Shown here: piece after piece, positions 26,448-33,499 of the stretch | Layout: each line of letters begins with the position of its first letter | How positions within the stretch are numbered: the stretch's first letter is position 1 | From: Planctomycetaceae bacterium | GTDB taxonomy: Bacteria; Planctomycetota; Planctomycetia; Planctomycetales; Planctomycetaceae | Reading direction: 5' to 3' | Assembly (NCBI GenBank): GCA_020426325.1 | Contig: JAGQQG010000063.1 | Coordinates: 1-33,499 of the forward strand | DNA: 33,499 nt | Notes under the pieces: model-generated | Seen by the model: the letters and a program-made list of their open reading frames with translations, nothing else | Told to the model about the DNA's origin: nothing | Databases searched by the model: none | Position numbers and translations under genes: made by a program

Positions 26448-27368
26448 ATGCCCAAGTTCGATCTGTCGCCGTATCACGGGATCTTTCCGGCTGGGATGAC
26501 ATTCTTTGATGCGGAGGGGAATCTGGATCAGGACGCGACACTCGACCACTGGCAATGGCTGGTCGATCAGGGAGTGCACGGGCTGGTCGTCGCCGGGACG
26601 AGCGGCGAGTTCATCTCGTTAACCATTGAGGAGCGTCTACAACTCTGTCGCCTGGCGGTGAAGAACTTTGGCGGCCAGTTGCCGATCATCGCGGGAACCG
26701 GTCATGCATCGACAAAACTCACCATCGACATCTCACGAGAGGCACAGGACATTGGCGTCGATTCGCTGATCGTGATCCTGCCGTACTACAGTCGTCCGCC
26801 CATGGCATCTGTCATCGAACACTATCGGGAACTACGCCGACGGACAGACCGGCCGATCATGCTCTACAACAACCCTGCCAACACCGCCTGCACTGCATTG
26901 AGCGCCCCTCAGATCGCCCAACTCGTGGACGAAGACATCGTGCACATGGTCAAAAGTACGATGGAATCCGTCGTCCCAATCCACGACCTGTCACTCCTCA
27001 CAGGCGATTCGATGCGGATCTTCTACGGCAGTTTCCTCGCGGCGCTCGAAGGCTTTGCTGGCGGTGCCCACGGCTGGATCAGTGGAGTCCTCAATGTGGC
27101 AGCGGACCGGGCTATTCGCATGTATCGTGCGGTGGTCGAGGAAAACAACGTTCATCGAGGATTAGCTATCTGGAAAGAGATCCTGCCGATCGTCCATCTT
27201 TACACCTATCAAAAACTCGGGCCCGTGGCAGACATCCCGATCTACCGGGGGATGCTCCAGCTTGCGGGGCGCTATGGCGGTTACTCACGCGAGCCTTTCA
27301 CCGCACTCAACGAGACGCAGTTGGAGCAACTGCAAGCCGAGTTGCGTCAGGCCGGTTGGTTGAAGTAA
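26448..27368 (+). CDS. DapA-type aldolase/lyase (dihydrodipicolinate synthase family)
   Basis: This 306-residue TIM-barrel protein carries the Schiff-base lysine at 169 (HMVKSTMES), Tyr140 (IMLYNNPA), and the GTSGEF substrate loop at 50-55. The C-terminal half has the GFAGGAHGWISG pattern. The family condenses or cleaves pyruvate-derived carbon chains; members include dihydrodipicolinate synthase, N-acetylneuraminate lyase and 2-keto-3-deoxy-sugar-acid aldolases. The divergent sugar-acid dehydratase-like gene makes an aldolase of keto-deoxy acids the favoured role (inference). The ATG at 26448 fits the family's start; the frame is open 18 codons more. No signal peptide, so cytoplasmic. Confidence 0.85.
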   Translation: MPKFDLSPYHGIFPAGMTFFDAEGNLDQDATLDHWQWLVDQGVHGLVVAGTSGEFISLTIEERLQLCRLAVKNFGGQLPIIAGTGHASTKLTIDISREAQDIGVDSLIVILPYYSRPPMASVIEHYRELRRRTDRPIMLYNNPANTACTALSAPQIAQLVDEDIVHMVKSTMESVVPIHDLSLLTGDSMRIFYGSFLAALEGFAGGAHGWISGVLNVAADRAIRMYRAVVEENNVHRGLAIWKEILPIVHLYTYQKLGPVADIPIYRGMLQLAGRYGGYSREPFTALNETQLEQLQAELRQAGWLK

Positions 27369-27390
27369 CCAGCCTGCGGAGTTGCGGGCG

Positions 27391-28455
27391 TCAGGGGAGC
27401 GTCACATCCCAGATCTTAGTCCGTCGGTCCTTGCCTGCGGGGCCTTCAACCTTGAGCGTCACAATGTACTCGCCCCCTTCCTGGTACTGATGGGTCGGAT
27501 GCTGCTCGCTTGAAGTCTTGCCGTCGCCGAAGTCCCAGTTCCAGGCAGTCATATCTCCAAACGATTCGTCACGAAACGCGACGATCCGGTCCGACTGACT
27601 CACTACCTGGAAAGACCAGTTCGCCTCCATGGGCTTACGGAGTTTCGCCTCGACCGGCATGAGCCGGAATGCGACCAGGTCAGTTGCGTCTCCGTACATG
27701 GTCGTCTTGTGTGAGAGGTTCCAGAAGCCATCGTAGGTTTTCGAGTTCTCGTCGTCATAGTCGAGGATGGCCCACGAGAGGCCGATCCGCTTGTTCTCTT
27801 CCAGCTTGGTCTGCACGGCTCGCGCGGGATCTGGAGGCGCGTAGTCGAATGGTGTGACGAAGAATTCGAGCATGAGATGCCCCCCTTCGCCGGGTTTGAA
27901 ATCGTACCGGTAAGCCGCATTGGCATACGGCAGATCCTTCACCCAAGGCTGCGCCCCCCACACCATGGCCCAGTCCTTTCCTTCTGCAGGCGTGAAGATG
28001 TGATAGTTTTGCGCGTGGACCCCATGGAACAAAAAGTGGGTGCTCAGTTTGTCTCGCAATTGTTCGTTCGGGTGCATCTGTCGAATCAAGGGCCCTCCGG
28101 AGATATCACCGTCGATGACAATCTCGAAGATGTCGTTGTGCAAATCACTCCGCGCGAAGTCCCAGTAATCGTCGTTGGCCTCGTACAGAAAGTAGAGTTG
28201 GTTCAACCCCTTGACCCACCCCACCTTGACAGTCACGTCCAGATCATCGGGATCATGCCTGTCACCAATGTCCATGACCGTTTCTCGCAGCTGATCTGTT
28301 CCGATGGCGTAGGAGTCCGGAACAATCGACCAATCGCCGGCGTCCCCGTCGATTCGTGGAATCTGATCAGCGGGAAATTGAAAGACCTGAAATTCCACGT
28401 CAGGCCGCTCCAGCCCGATCCCCAGCCCCGCGAGCATCAACAGAAATGAGTGCAT
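27391..28455 (-). CDS. Secreted CBM9-like plus PKD-domain protein
   Basis: This 354-residue protein has a short signal (HSFLLMLAGLGIGL). Residues 30-280 resemble a CBM9/DOMON-type fold (IPRIDGDAGDWSIV, NQLYFLYEANDDYW, IFEIVIDGD), and 285-352 form a PKD domain with WNWDFGDGKTS and HQYQEGGEYIVTLKV. It should be exported and may bind carbohydrate or other surface ligands; no catalytic site is seen. GGAGA about 7 nt upstream supports the ATG at 28455. It is convergent with the DapA-type gene, 22 bp apart. The related CBM9-like end of the giant gene shares the IDGDxxDW opening. Confidence 0.75.
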   Translation of the reverse strand: MHSFLLMLAGLGIGLERPDVEFQVFQFPADQIPRIDGDAGDWSIVPDSYAIGTDQLRETVMDIGDRHDPDDLDVTVKVGWVKGLNQLYFLYEANDDYWDFARSDLHNDIFEIVIDGDISGGPLIRQMHPNEQLRDKLSTHFLFHGVHAQNYHIFTPAEGKDWAMVWGAQPWVKDLPYANAAYRYDFKPGEGGHLMLEFFVTPFDYAPPDPARAVQTKLEENKRIGLSWAILDYDDENSKTYDGFWNLSHKTTMYGDATDLVAFRLMPVEAKLRKPMEANWSFQVVSQSDRIVAFRDESFGDMTAWNWDFGDGKTSSEQHPTHQYQEGGEYIVTLKVEGPAGKDRRTKIWDVTLP

Positions 28456-28859
28456 GTTGCGTTCTCCAAGAGTTCGTCATTCCGATGGCCGGTGAGTTAC
28501 CAGTCAGCATAGCGAGGTCGGCCCCTTCTGACTGCGGTCCCAACAGGTCTAGAAAGGGCACTGAACAGAATTATCAAGATTGAAACTCAGAGGGCAATCA
28601 ACCATTGCCCCCCTCTGGAACTTAGAATCGAGACGATTGTTGAGGTCTCAACTCCATTCAGCTTCGAGAGATCCTTCTTCAAACGTATGTCGCTAATGCC
28701 GTATCCCATTGTCAAGAAAGGAATTGCACGGCAAGTCTCATGCGGGATTCCCGTTGACCCTCCCGGTCGATCGGTCGTATACTCCCGACCCTGTCTGCTG
28801 AATCCGGCTTCATCTCCCGGCGCTCGCCACCGTCCCCTTCGCCAACTGGCCTGCATCTC
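28456..28859. other. Divergent intergenic region
   Basis: This 404-bp stretch separates the divergent CBM9-PKD and KdsD-like genes. A candidate promoter for the plus-strand operon is listed separately. A short minus-strand frame (28587-28877) is Arg/Gly-rich and not family-like. No RNA gene was recognised. Confidence 0.45.
28754..28783 (+). promoter_or_regulatory. Predicted sigma70-type promoter of the kdsD-ostA-like operon
   Basis: TTGACC (28754-28759) is separated by 18 nt from TATACT (28778-28783). Matches to consensus are 5 of 6 and 5 of 6. The start codon lies 76 bp downstream. The -10 box is flanked by GGTCG and CGACC inverted arms (about 28773-28790), which could form a small hairpin or operator. 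Confidence 0.55.
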
Positions 28860-29888
28860 ATGAGTGCGGTTCCCCATCGTGACATCCTGCCATTCACGAA
28901 TTTCGAGCAGATTCGCGAAGCACAGGAGATCCTCTGTTGCGAAGCGGACGCACTGCGAGAAGTCTCGCAGCGGCTGGATGAACGTTTCTGCAGGGCCGTG
29001 GATTTGCTGCTCACTTGCCGTGGTCGAGTGATCGTCACCGGCATTGGAAAAGCAGGACTGATCGGTCAGAAGATCTGCGCAACTCTCTCGTCAACGGGAA
29101 CGCGGTCGCAATTCCTGCATCCTGCCGAAGCCGTTCATGGTGATATGGGGTGCGTGTCGGGAGATGATGTTGTCTTGGCGCTCTCCAACAGCGGTGAGAC
29201 GGAAGAAGTCTGTCGCCTGTTGCCTCGGTTTGCGAAAGTCGGGGCACCGACGATTGCAGTCACGGGGTCAGAGACCAATACCCTGGCAACCAACTCACAG
29301 GTCACACTCTGTCTGGGGTCGCTGCAGGAAGCGGGAATCAACAGACTGGCCCCCTCCACGAGTACGACAGCCATGTTGGGGCTCGGCGATGCCTTGGCAC
29401 TCGTCGTTGCTCGCGCCCGGCGGTTCACTCCCGAACAATTCGCTGTCTTCCATCCGGGGGGGAGCCTGGGGAGAAGGCTGTCAACTGTTGAAGAAATCAT
29501 GCGTCGCGGTGATGAACTGCGTATCGCCAAACAGTCTTCATCTGTGAGAGATGTGTTCACACGCGCGGCCCGACCCGGAAGACGTTCCGGAGCGGTGATT
29601 CTGGTCGACGACGAGGGAAAAGTATGCGGGTTGTTCACGGACAGCGATCTCGCGAGGATGCTGGAATCACGGTCCGACAAGCAGTTGGATCAGCCGATTC
29701 GCACAGTAATGACGCCTCATCCCACGACCGTCTCACCTCATGTGACACTCGGCGATGTCGTGGGAATTCTCGCTGGCCGCAAGTTCAGTGAAATACCGGT
29801 TGTCGACGAATTTTATCAGCCGATCGGACTGATCGACATCACAGATGTGATTGGATTGATCCCGACCGCGGAAGAGGAAGCAGCCTAG
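28860..29888 (+). CDS. kdsD: KpsF/GutQ/KdsD family arabinose-5-phosphate isomerase
   Basis: This 342-residue enzyme converts ribulose 5-phosphate to arabinose 5-phosphate, the first step of Kdo synthesis. The SIS domain spans about 35-185: VIVTGIGKAGLIGQKI, a STGTRSQFLHPAEAVHGDMG, LSNSGETEEV, and FHPGGSLGRRL. Two CBS domains follow at about 212-265 and 277-335 (MRRGDELR, GLFTDSDLARML, RTVMTPHPTTV, EIPVVDEF). Length and order fit the family (about 320-340). The ATG at 28860 is natural for the SIS N-terminus; no strong ribosome binding site is visible. The next gene starts 89 bp later with an OstA/LptA-like product, matching the kdsD-lptA genomic theme. Confidence 0.9.
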   Translation: MSAVPHRDILPFTNFEQIREAQEILCCEADALREVSQRLDERFCRAVDLLLTCRGRVIVTGIGKAGLIGQKICATLSSTGTRSQFLHPAEAVHGDMGCVSGDDVVLALSNSGETEEVCRLLPRFAKVGAPTIAVTGSETNTLATNSQVTLCLGSLQEAGINRLAPSTSTTAMLGLGDALALVVARARRFTPEQFAVFHPGGSLGRRLSTVEEIMRRGDELRIAKQSSSVRDVFTRAARPGRRSGAVILVDDEGKVCGLFTDSDLARMLESRSDKQLDQPIRTVMTPHPTTVSPHVTLGDVVGILAGRKFSEIPVVDEFYQPIGLIDITDVIGLIPTAEEEAA

Positions 29889-29977
29889 CCAGATACCCCG
29901 AGACACCGGACGAAGATGGAACGACGCTTCGTTTGTGACGGTAGACGAACATCAGCAATCACTAGATAGCGAAGCTC

Positions 29978-32959
29978 ATGTCATCCACTTGGCGCATCCT
30001 GGTCACAGTGACGGTCATGTATGCGGTCTCACGCGCTTATTCAGTTGTTGTGACCCCGTTCACAATTCCTGTCGTCGCGATCCCTGTCTCGGAAGAAATC
30101 GAACGCAGCGAATCACAACTTCCCACGAACTCCGGAAAAGTTGCCGAGAGTTATCTGCCGAAACTCGCCTGGGCGGCTGATGCACAATACAGCCTCAAAA
30201 TGGGACACAATTCGTTCGTGTACTTCGACAAGCATCTGCGAATCGAAGACGATCGGCAGAACCGAGTGCGACTCTCTCCTTTCGCAATGGTCTGGTTCGA
30301 TCCGCGTCGCAACGACAATGTGCCGTACACATTGACGGCAGAGACGGCTGTGGTGGAGTTCGAGAAGATGTTCCAACTGGGTTCCTCGAACCCTGGACGC
30401 ATCGTGGCAGGCAAGCTGAATGGAAAAGTCAGCATCACCGGACCTGACGGTTTAGGGCTTCGATCAGACGATGTCACGCTGTCGGAGCAGGACGGGCGAC
30501 TGTACACAACATCTCGCGTTGAGTTTGCCTACGGACCGGCTGAGGGACAGTCTGATCAAGTAAAAGGATACGCGGACTCGATCGACATCACGTTGATCAC
30601 CGGAATTGACAGCATGTTGGGCGATGACATGCCTCGCATCGGTGGGATCCAGCGTATCATGCTGCTGAACAATGTGTTCGTCGATCTTGTGGTCGACGAA
30701 CACGGGCGTCCCTCGCCTGCGACGATCCGGTGTGATGGTCAGTTTGCCTACGACGTAGAAAACCTCGTGGCGATTCTCGAAGAGAACGTGGACGTCTCAC
30801 GACCCACTCATTCTCCGGGAGAAGCCGCTCAGCACGATCGCCTGCGTTGCGATCTCCTGGAGTTGTCCTTCGAGGAACGTCCGCCGAAGAACGGCGGAGT
30901 CGCCTTGATCTCTGGTGAGGAAACCGGTGCTACCATTCAAACGGTGAGCGGCACTTCGTCATCCCGCTCGCGGTCAAAGGCCGGCCTCAATCTGGATCTG
31001 CAGTTGCGGGCGCTGCGTGCACAAGGGGCCGAAGTTCTGTTGACCTCCGACGAAAACGAACTCGAAGGATGGATGCAGGAACTCCGGTACGATGTCCCCA
31101 ATCGAACGCTTCACTTGTACCATGACGAACGCGTGACGCTCCGTCATGAGCTGGATGTGCTCGCCTGTCCAGACATCGAGATGACACACGATGCCGATAA
31201 CCGGATCCAGACCGCGACGTGCCTCGGGACCGGTCAGGCAGGTCGCTTGGATGCTGAGACTGAAGCGGATGACTACAAATTCGAGGTGGAATCCAGCTGG
31301 ACCGAGAAGTTGATTCTTCGTCCGGAGACGGAGACCGGTCTGACACTGCTCGAAATGACGGGCGAAGCAAGAGTCATTCAGCGAGCACAGCAATCGGGCG
31401 TGGTCGGGGATGTACTCAGCGTCTGGATGGACAGTGCGGAGTTACAGCGAGCTCAACGCAACTCGCAAAGATCACATCAACTCCCACTTCGCCGTGTGAT
31501 TGCTGAGCAGACGGGTGACGATCCTGTGGCCATGATCAGTCCCAGTCTTCACCTGGATACAAAACGTCTGGTGGTCGATTTTGAAGAACCTGATGCCACT
31601 TCGACCGGCAGCAGTAATGGACGCGGTGGTGGATTGCTGTCTCGAGGAACAGAAACTGAAGAGGACGAATCACCCGTCATCGTGTCGGCAGGGGAAGTGG
31701 CGGTGGTGATGTCATTGGACCCGGACACGCAGAAAACGGATTTCTCAAGAATCGATGCCTCGGAAAATGTCAGCATCCGACGTGTCGACGACGCACAAGG
31801 TGAGGCAAACGATCCGAATCTCGATGGACCCTTCTCGATCGATTGTGATCGATTGGTTGTTCTGAATCAGCCGGATGGTCACGTCCTGAGGTTACAAGGT
31901 CAGCCTGCCAGAATTGTCTTGCCCAGAGAGGACAACATCGAAGGAAACGACATTCTCTTCGACCGGGCAAACAACCGGGCGGAAGTGGTTGGTCCGGGAA
32001 AGATCACGATTCATGTCGATGAAGACCTGGATGGGAAGCCACTCGATGTGCCGCAGCCACTGTCTGTCCGCTGGTTGAATCACATGACTTTTAATGGACA
32101 GGAGGCGATGTTCACCGGGGAAACAGAGACCACGCTGTCGGAAAGTGTTCTCAATTGTGAAGAACTCCACGTGGGACTGAACCGCAAGCTGGATTTCTCA
32201 GCAGACCATCCGGACACGGCCAACCTCCAGTTGGAAGCCGTTCACGGCCTGCACAACGTCTATGTCGAGTTCCATGAATGGGCTGAGCGGACTCTCATTG
32301 GAATCCGGAAAATGGAAGTGGCCGAATTCGAGTTCCATCGCACGAGCGGCGAATTTCGTGCAAAAGGAAAGGGAACAATCTACGACTGGCAGAAAGGAAA
32401 TGGCCGCAATCCGATTGCCATCGGCCCCAGTGCTGAGTCGAAGGCGAACGGAACCGTGAAGGATTCCAAGCTTCCCTGGAACTTCACACAACTCGACTTT
32501 ATGGGAGACCTCAAGGGGAACCAGATCGAGAGATACGTCATCCTGGAAGATCGCGTGGAAGTCATGCATGCTCCGGTAGAACACGCACTGGATGTCTTTG
32601 AACGGCGGGAGATCAACGACCCGACCGAGTCAGCGAAGAACTCCGTCTGGCTGGGAAGCGATCGCATGCAGTTCATGCTCGTCCCCGCTCAATCGGCCGA
32701 CACGGAAGACTTCCTGCAGGTGACCGCCTTTGGCAACGCCGAGGTCGAAGGTCAGTCCTTCGGTGCGAGCGGACACTCGATCAGCTACGACCAGTCGAAA
32801 GAGCAGTTCACCCTCAGGGGTGGACCCACAGATGCTCACATCTGGCAGCAGGACTCCCTGGGATCTGCCCCGCGCAGCCAGCAAGCAGAAGTGATCCAGT
32901 TCATCCCCTCGAAACAACTCATCATCGAGGGAGGCCGCTCGCTCAATATCTCGCAATAG
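29978..32959 (+). CDS. Large membrane-anchored OstA/LptA-like periplasmic protein
   Basis: This 993-residue protein has one N-terminal membrane segment (about residues 5-27), then a long hydrophilic beta-rich part. Several stretches resemble OstA/LptA units (an 'a.G.a...g....a..l.yd......l.G' pattern): AGKLNGKVSITGPDGLGLRSD, IRCDGQFAYDVENLVAILEENV, LRLQGQPARIVLPREDNIEGND, and most clearly near the C-terminus VTAFGNAEVEGQSFGASGHS with ISYDQSKEQFTLRGGP and AEVIQFIPSKQLIIEGG. LptA in E. coli is about 185 residues and LptC about 190, so this is about five times larger. Its place directly after kdsD suggests a role in lipopolysaccharide transport to the outer membrane. This assignment is by eye. 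Composition is acidic; no enzymatic motif is seen. Confidence 0.55.
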   Translation: MSSTWRILVTVTVMYAVSRAYSVVVTPFTIPVVAIPVSEEIERSESQLPTNSGKVAESYLPKLAWAADAQYSLKMGHNSFVYFDKHLRIEDDRQNRVRLSPFAMVWFDPRRNDNVPYTLTAETAVVEFEKMFQLGSSNPGRIVAGKLNGKVSITGPDGLGLRSDDVTLSEQDGRLYTTSRVEFAYGPAEGQSDQVKGYADSIDITLITGIDSMLGDDMPRIGGIQRIMLLNNVFVDLVVDEHGRPSPATIRCDGQFAYDVENLVAILEENVDVSRPTHSPGEAAQHDRLRCDLLELSFEERPPKNGGVALISGEETGATIQTVSGTSSSRSRSKAGLNLDLQLRALRAQGAEVLLTSDENELEGWMQELRYDVPNRTLHLYHDERVTLRHELDVLACPDIEMTHDADNRIQTATCLGTGQAGRLDAETEADDYKFEVESSWTEKLILRPETETGLTLLEMTGEARVIQRAQQSGVVGDVLSVWMDSAELQRAQRNSQRSHQLPLRRVIAEQTGDDPVAMISPSLHLDTKRLVVDFEEPDATSTGSSNGRGGGLLSRGTETEEDESPVIVSAGEVAVVMSLDPDTQKTDFSRIDASENVSIRRVDDAQGEANDPNLDGPFSIDCDRLVVLNQPDGHVLRLQGQPARIVLPREDNIEGNDILFDRANNRAEVVGPGKITIHVDEDLDGKPLDVPQPLSVRWLNHMTFNGQEAMFTGETETTLSESVLNCEELHVGLNRKLDFSADHPDTANLQLEAVHGLHNVYVEFHEWAERTLIGIRKMEVAEFEFHRTSGEFRAKGKGTIYDWQKGNGRNPIAIGPSAESKANGTVKDSKLPWNFTQLDFMGDLKGNQIERYVILEDRVEVMHAPVEHALDVFERREINDPTESAKNSVWLGSDRMQFMLVPAQSADTEDFLQVTAFGNAEVEGQSFGASGHSISYDQSKEQFTLRGGPTDAHIWQQDSLGSAPRSQQAEVIQFIPSKQLIIEGGRSLNISQ

Positions 32960-33008
32960 CCACCTCATCCTCGTTCCCAAACTGGAGGTTGGGAACAAGG
33001 CAAAGACA

Positions 33009-33241
33009 CCCTCTCCCCTTGAGGGAGAGGGACAGATTCTGAGCCTTGGCGAAGAATCAGGGTGAGGGGGGAACGCGGGTGAAGTGTTGTAGCCGGCCTT
33101 CGCCAGAAGCCGGACGACAGAGGGACGTTGAATGTCTCACGATCCGCCATTGGTGACGACGGCTATGCTGCGGTGCGCCCCCTCACCCTGCTTCCCGGCG
33201 CTGCGCTTGTGAAGCTGTCCCTCTCCCTCAAGGGGAGAGGG
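33009..33241. repeat. Nested inverted repeat with self-complementary arms
   Basis: The arm 33009-33035 (CCCTCTCCCCTTGAGGGAGA plus GGGACAG) has its exact reverse complement at 33215-33241, 27 nt. The similarity continues inward imperfectly, with CAGGGTGAGGGGG (33058-33070) matched by CCCCCTCACCCTG at 33178-33190. Each arm is itself a palindrome, CCCTCTCCC with GGGAGAGGG. The middle holds a further hairpin, GCCGGCCTTCGCCAGAAGCCGG (33093-33112 region). This lies between the convergent ostA-like and amidohydrolase genes and may terminate both transcripts, or be a dispersed extragenic palindromic element. Confidence 0.65.
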
Positions 33242-33250
33242 GGGAAATGC

Positions 33251-33499
33251 CTACATCCCGAAGATCCGTTCGACGTTGCCGCGGAGCACTCGTTTGCCGA
33301 GGTTGATCGCTCGTTGTTCGCTCCAGCCGCGGTCGATGATGAAGTTTTCGGCGAGGACCTTGGCCAGGGCCCTGCGGTACATGCGGAACTTGGGGAGGGC
33401 GAACTCCAGTTTGTACATGTCACTGTAGTAGCCGATGATCTTCGACTCGGGCACCGCCTCCAGACGGCTGCGGGTGTCGGTCTCGATGAACGTGGGGAT
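33251..33499 (-). CDS. Amidohydrolase-family protein, C-terminal part (runs off the window)
   Basis: About 82 C-terminal residues are present and the frame is open to the right edge. The motifs FIETDTRSRLEA, SKIIGYYSDMYKLEFALPKF, YRRALAKVL, and RGWSEQRAINLGKRVLRGNV are of the amidohydrolase type seen in planctomycetes, related to metal-dependent TIM-barrel hydrolases and uronate isomerases. The metal-ligand region lies outside the window, so activity cannot be judged. It ends in RIFGM. Confidence 0.7.
   Translation of the reverse strand: MPTFIETDTRSRLEAVPESKIIGYYSDMYKLEFALPKFRMYRRALAKVLAENFIIDRGWSEQRAINLGKRVLRGNVERIFGM

Overview
The window looks like a chromosomal segment of a planctomycete (Planctomycetota). 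Evidence: a giant secreted protein with an N-terminal LEDRTLL motif of the LEPR-XLL type, a BBP7-like outer-membrane barrel, a multihaem c-type cytochrome paired with a secreted beta-propeller, DUF2617, DUF5009-type acyltransferase and Coa1-like genes, and about 55-60% GC. No species can be named from the sequence alone. No tRNA, rRNA or CRISPR array was seen.

Positions 1-3200 are an accessory or decaying region. It holds an ORF open at the left edge, a diverged 287-bp tandem duplication, an intact DUF2200 gene, a Sir2-like C-terminal fragment, an IS3-family transposase broken by two apparent single-base losses, and a short IS110-like relic.

Positions 3210-8004 (minus strand) carry a conserved unknown gene, then a five-haem secreted cytochrome c that overlaps a PQQ/sorbosone-dehydrogenase-like propeller by 7 bp. 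Positions 8156-10415 carry an O6-alkylguanine-DNA alkyltransferase homologue and a DUF2617 gene on the plus strand, converging on a CPBP membrane protease across two hairpins. Positions 10618-14073 encode a 1151-residue protein that I assign to the PPi-type phosphoenolpyruvate carboxykinase family. Divergent from it lie a Coa1-like membrane protein and an orphan galactose-binding-like beta-sandwich that overlap by 8 bp, followed by a convergent DUF5009/HGSNAT-like membrane acyltransferase.

Positions 16895-22763 hold the 1547-residue LEPR-XLL protein (BNR/sortilin-like propeller, three 146-residue golvesin-like repeats, CBM9-like C-terminus) and a convergent BBP7-like porin-type barrel. Positions 23100-28455 look like a small-molecule catabolic region: a secreted cyclase-family hydrolase, a C45-type N-terminal-nucleophile hydrolase downstream of a Tat-exported galactonate-dehydratase-like enolase-superfamily enzyme, a divergent DapA-type aldolase/lyase, and a secreted CBM9-PKD protein. 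Dehydratase plus DapA-type aldolase suggests sugar-acid breakdown through a 2-keto-3-deoxy intermediate (inference).

Positions 28754-32959 appear to be an envelope operon: a good sigma70-type promoter, a KdsD/KpsF arabinose-5-phosphate isomerase (Kdo synthesis), then a 993-residue membrane-anchored protein with repeated OstA/LptA-like segments. This echoes the proteobacterial kdsD-lptC-lptA order with a greatly enlarged periplasmic component, and it is the most interesting system I see. The right end has a nested inverted repeat and the C-terminus of an amidohydrolase that runs off the window. I found no clearly unprecedented defence or mobile system.
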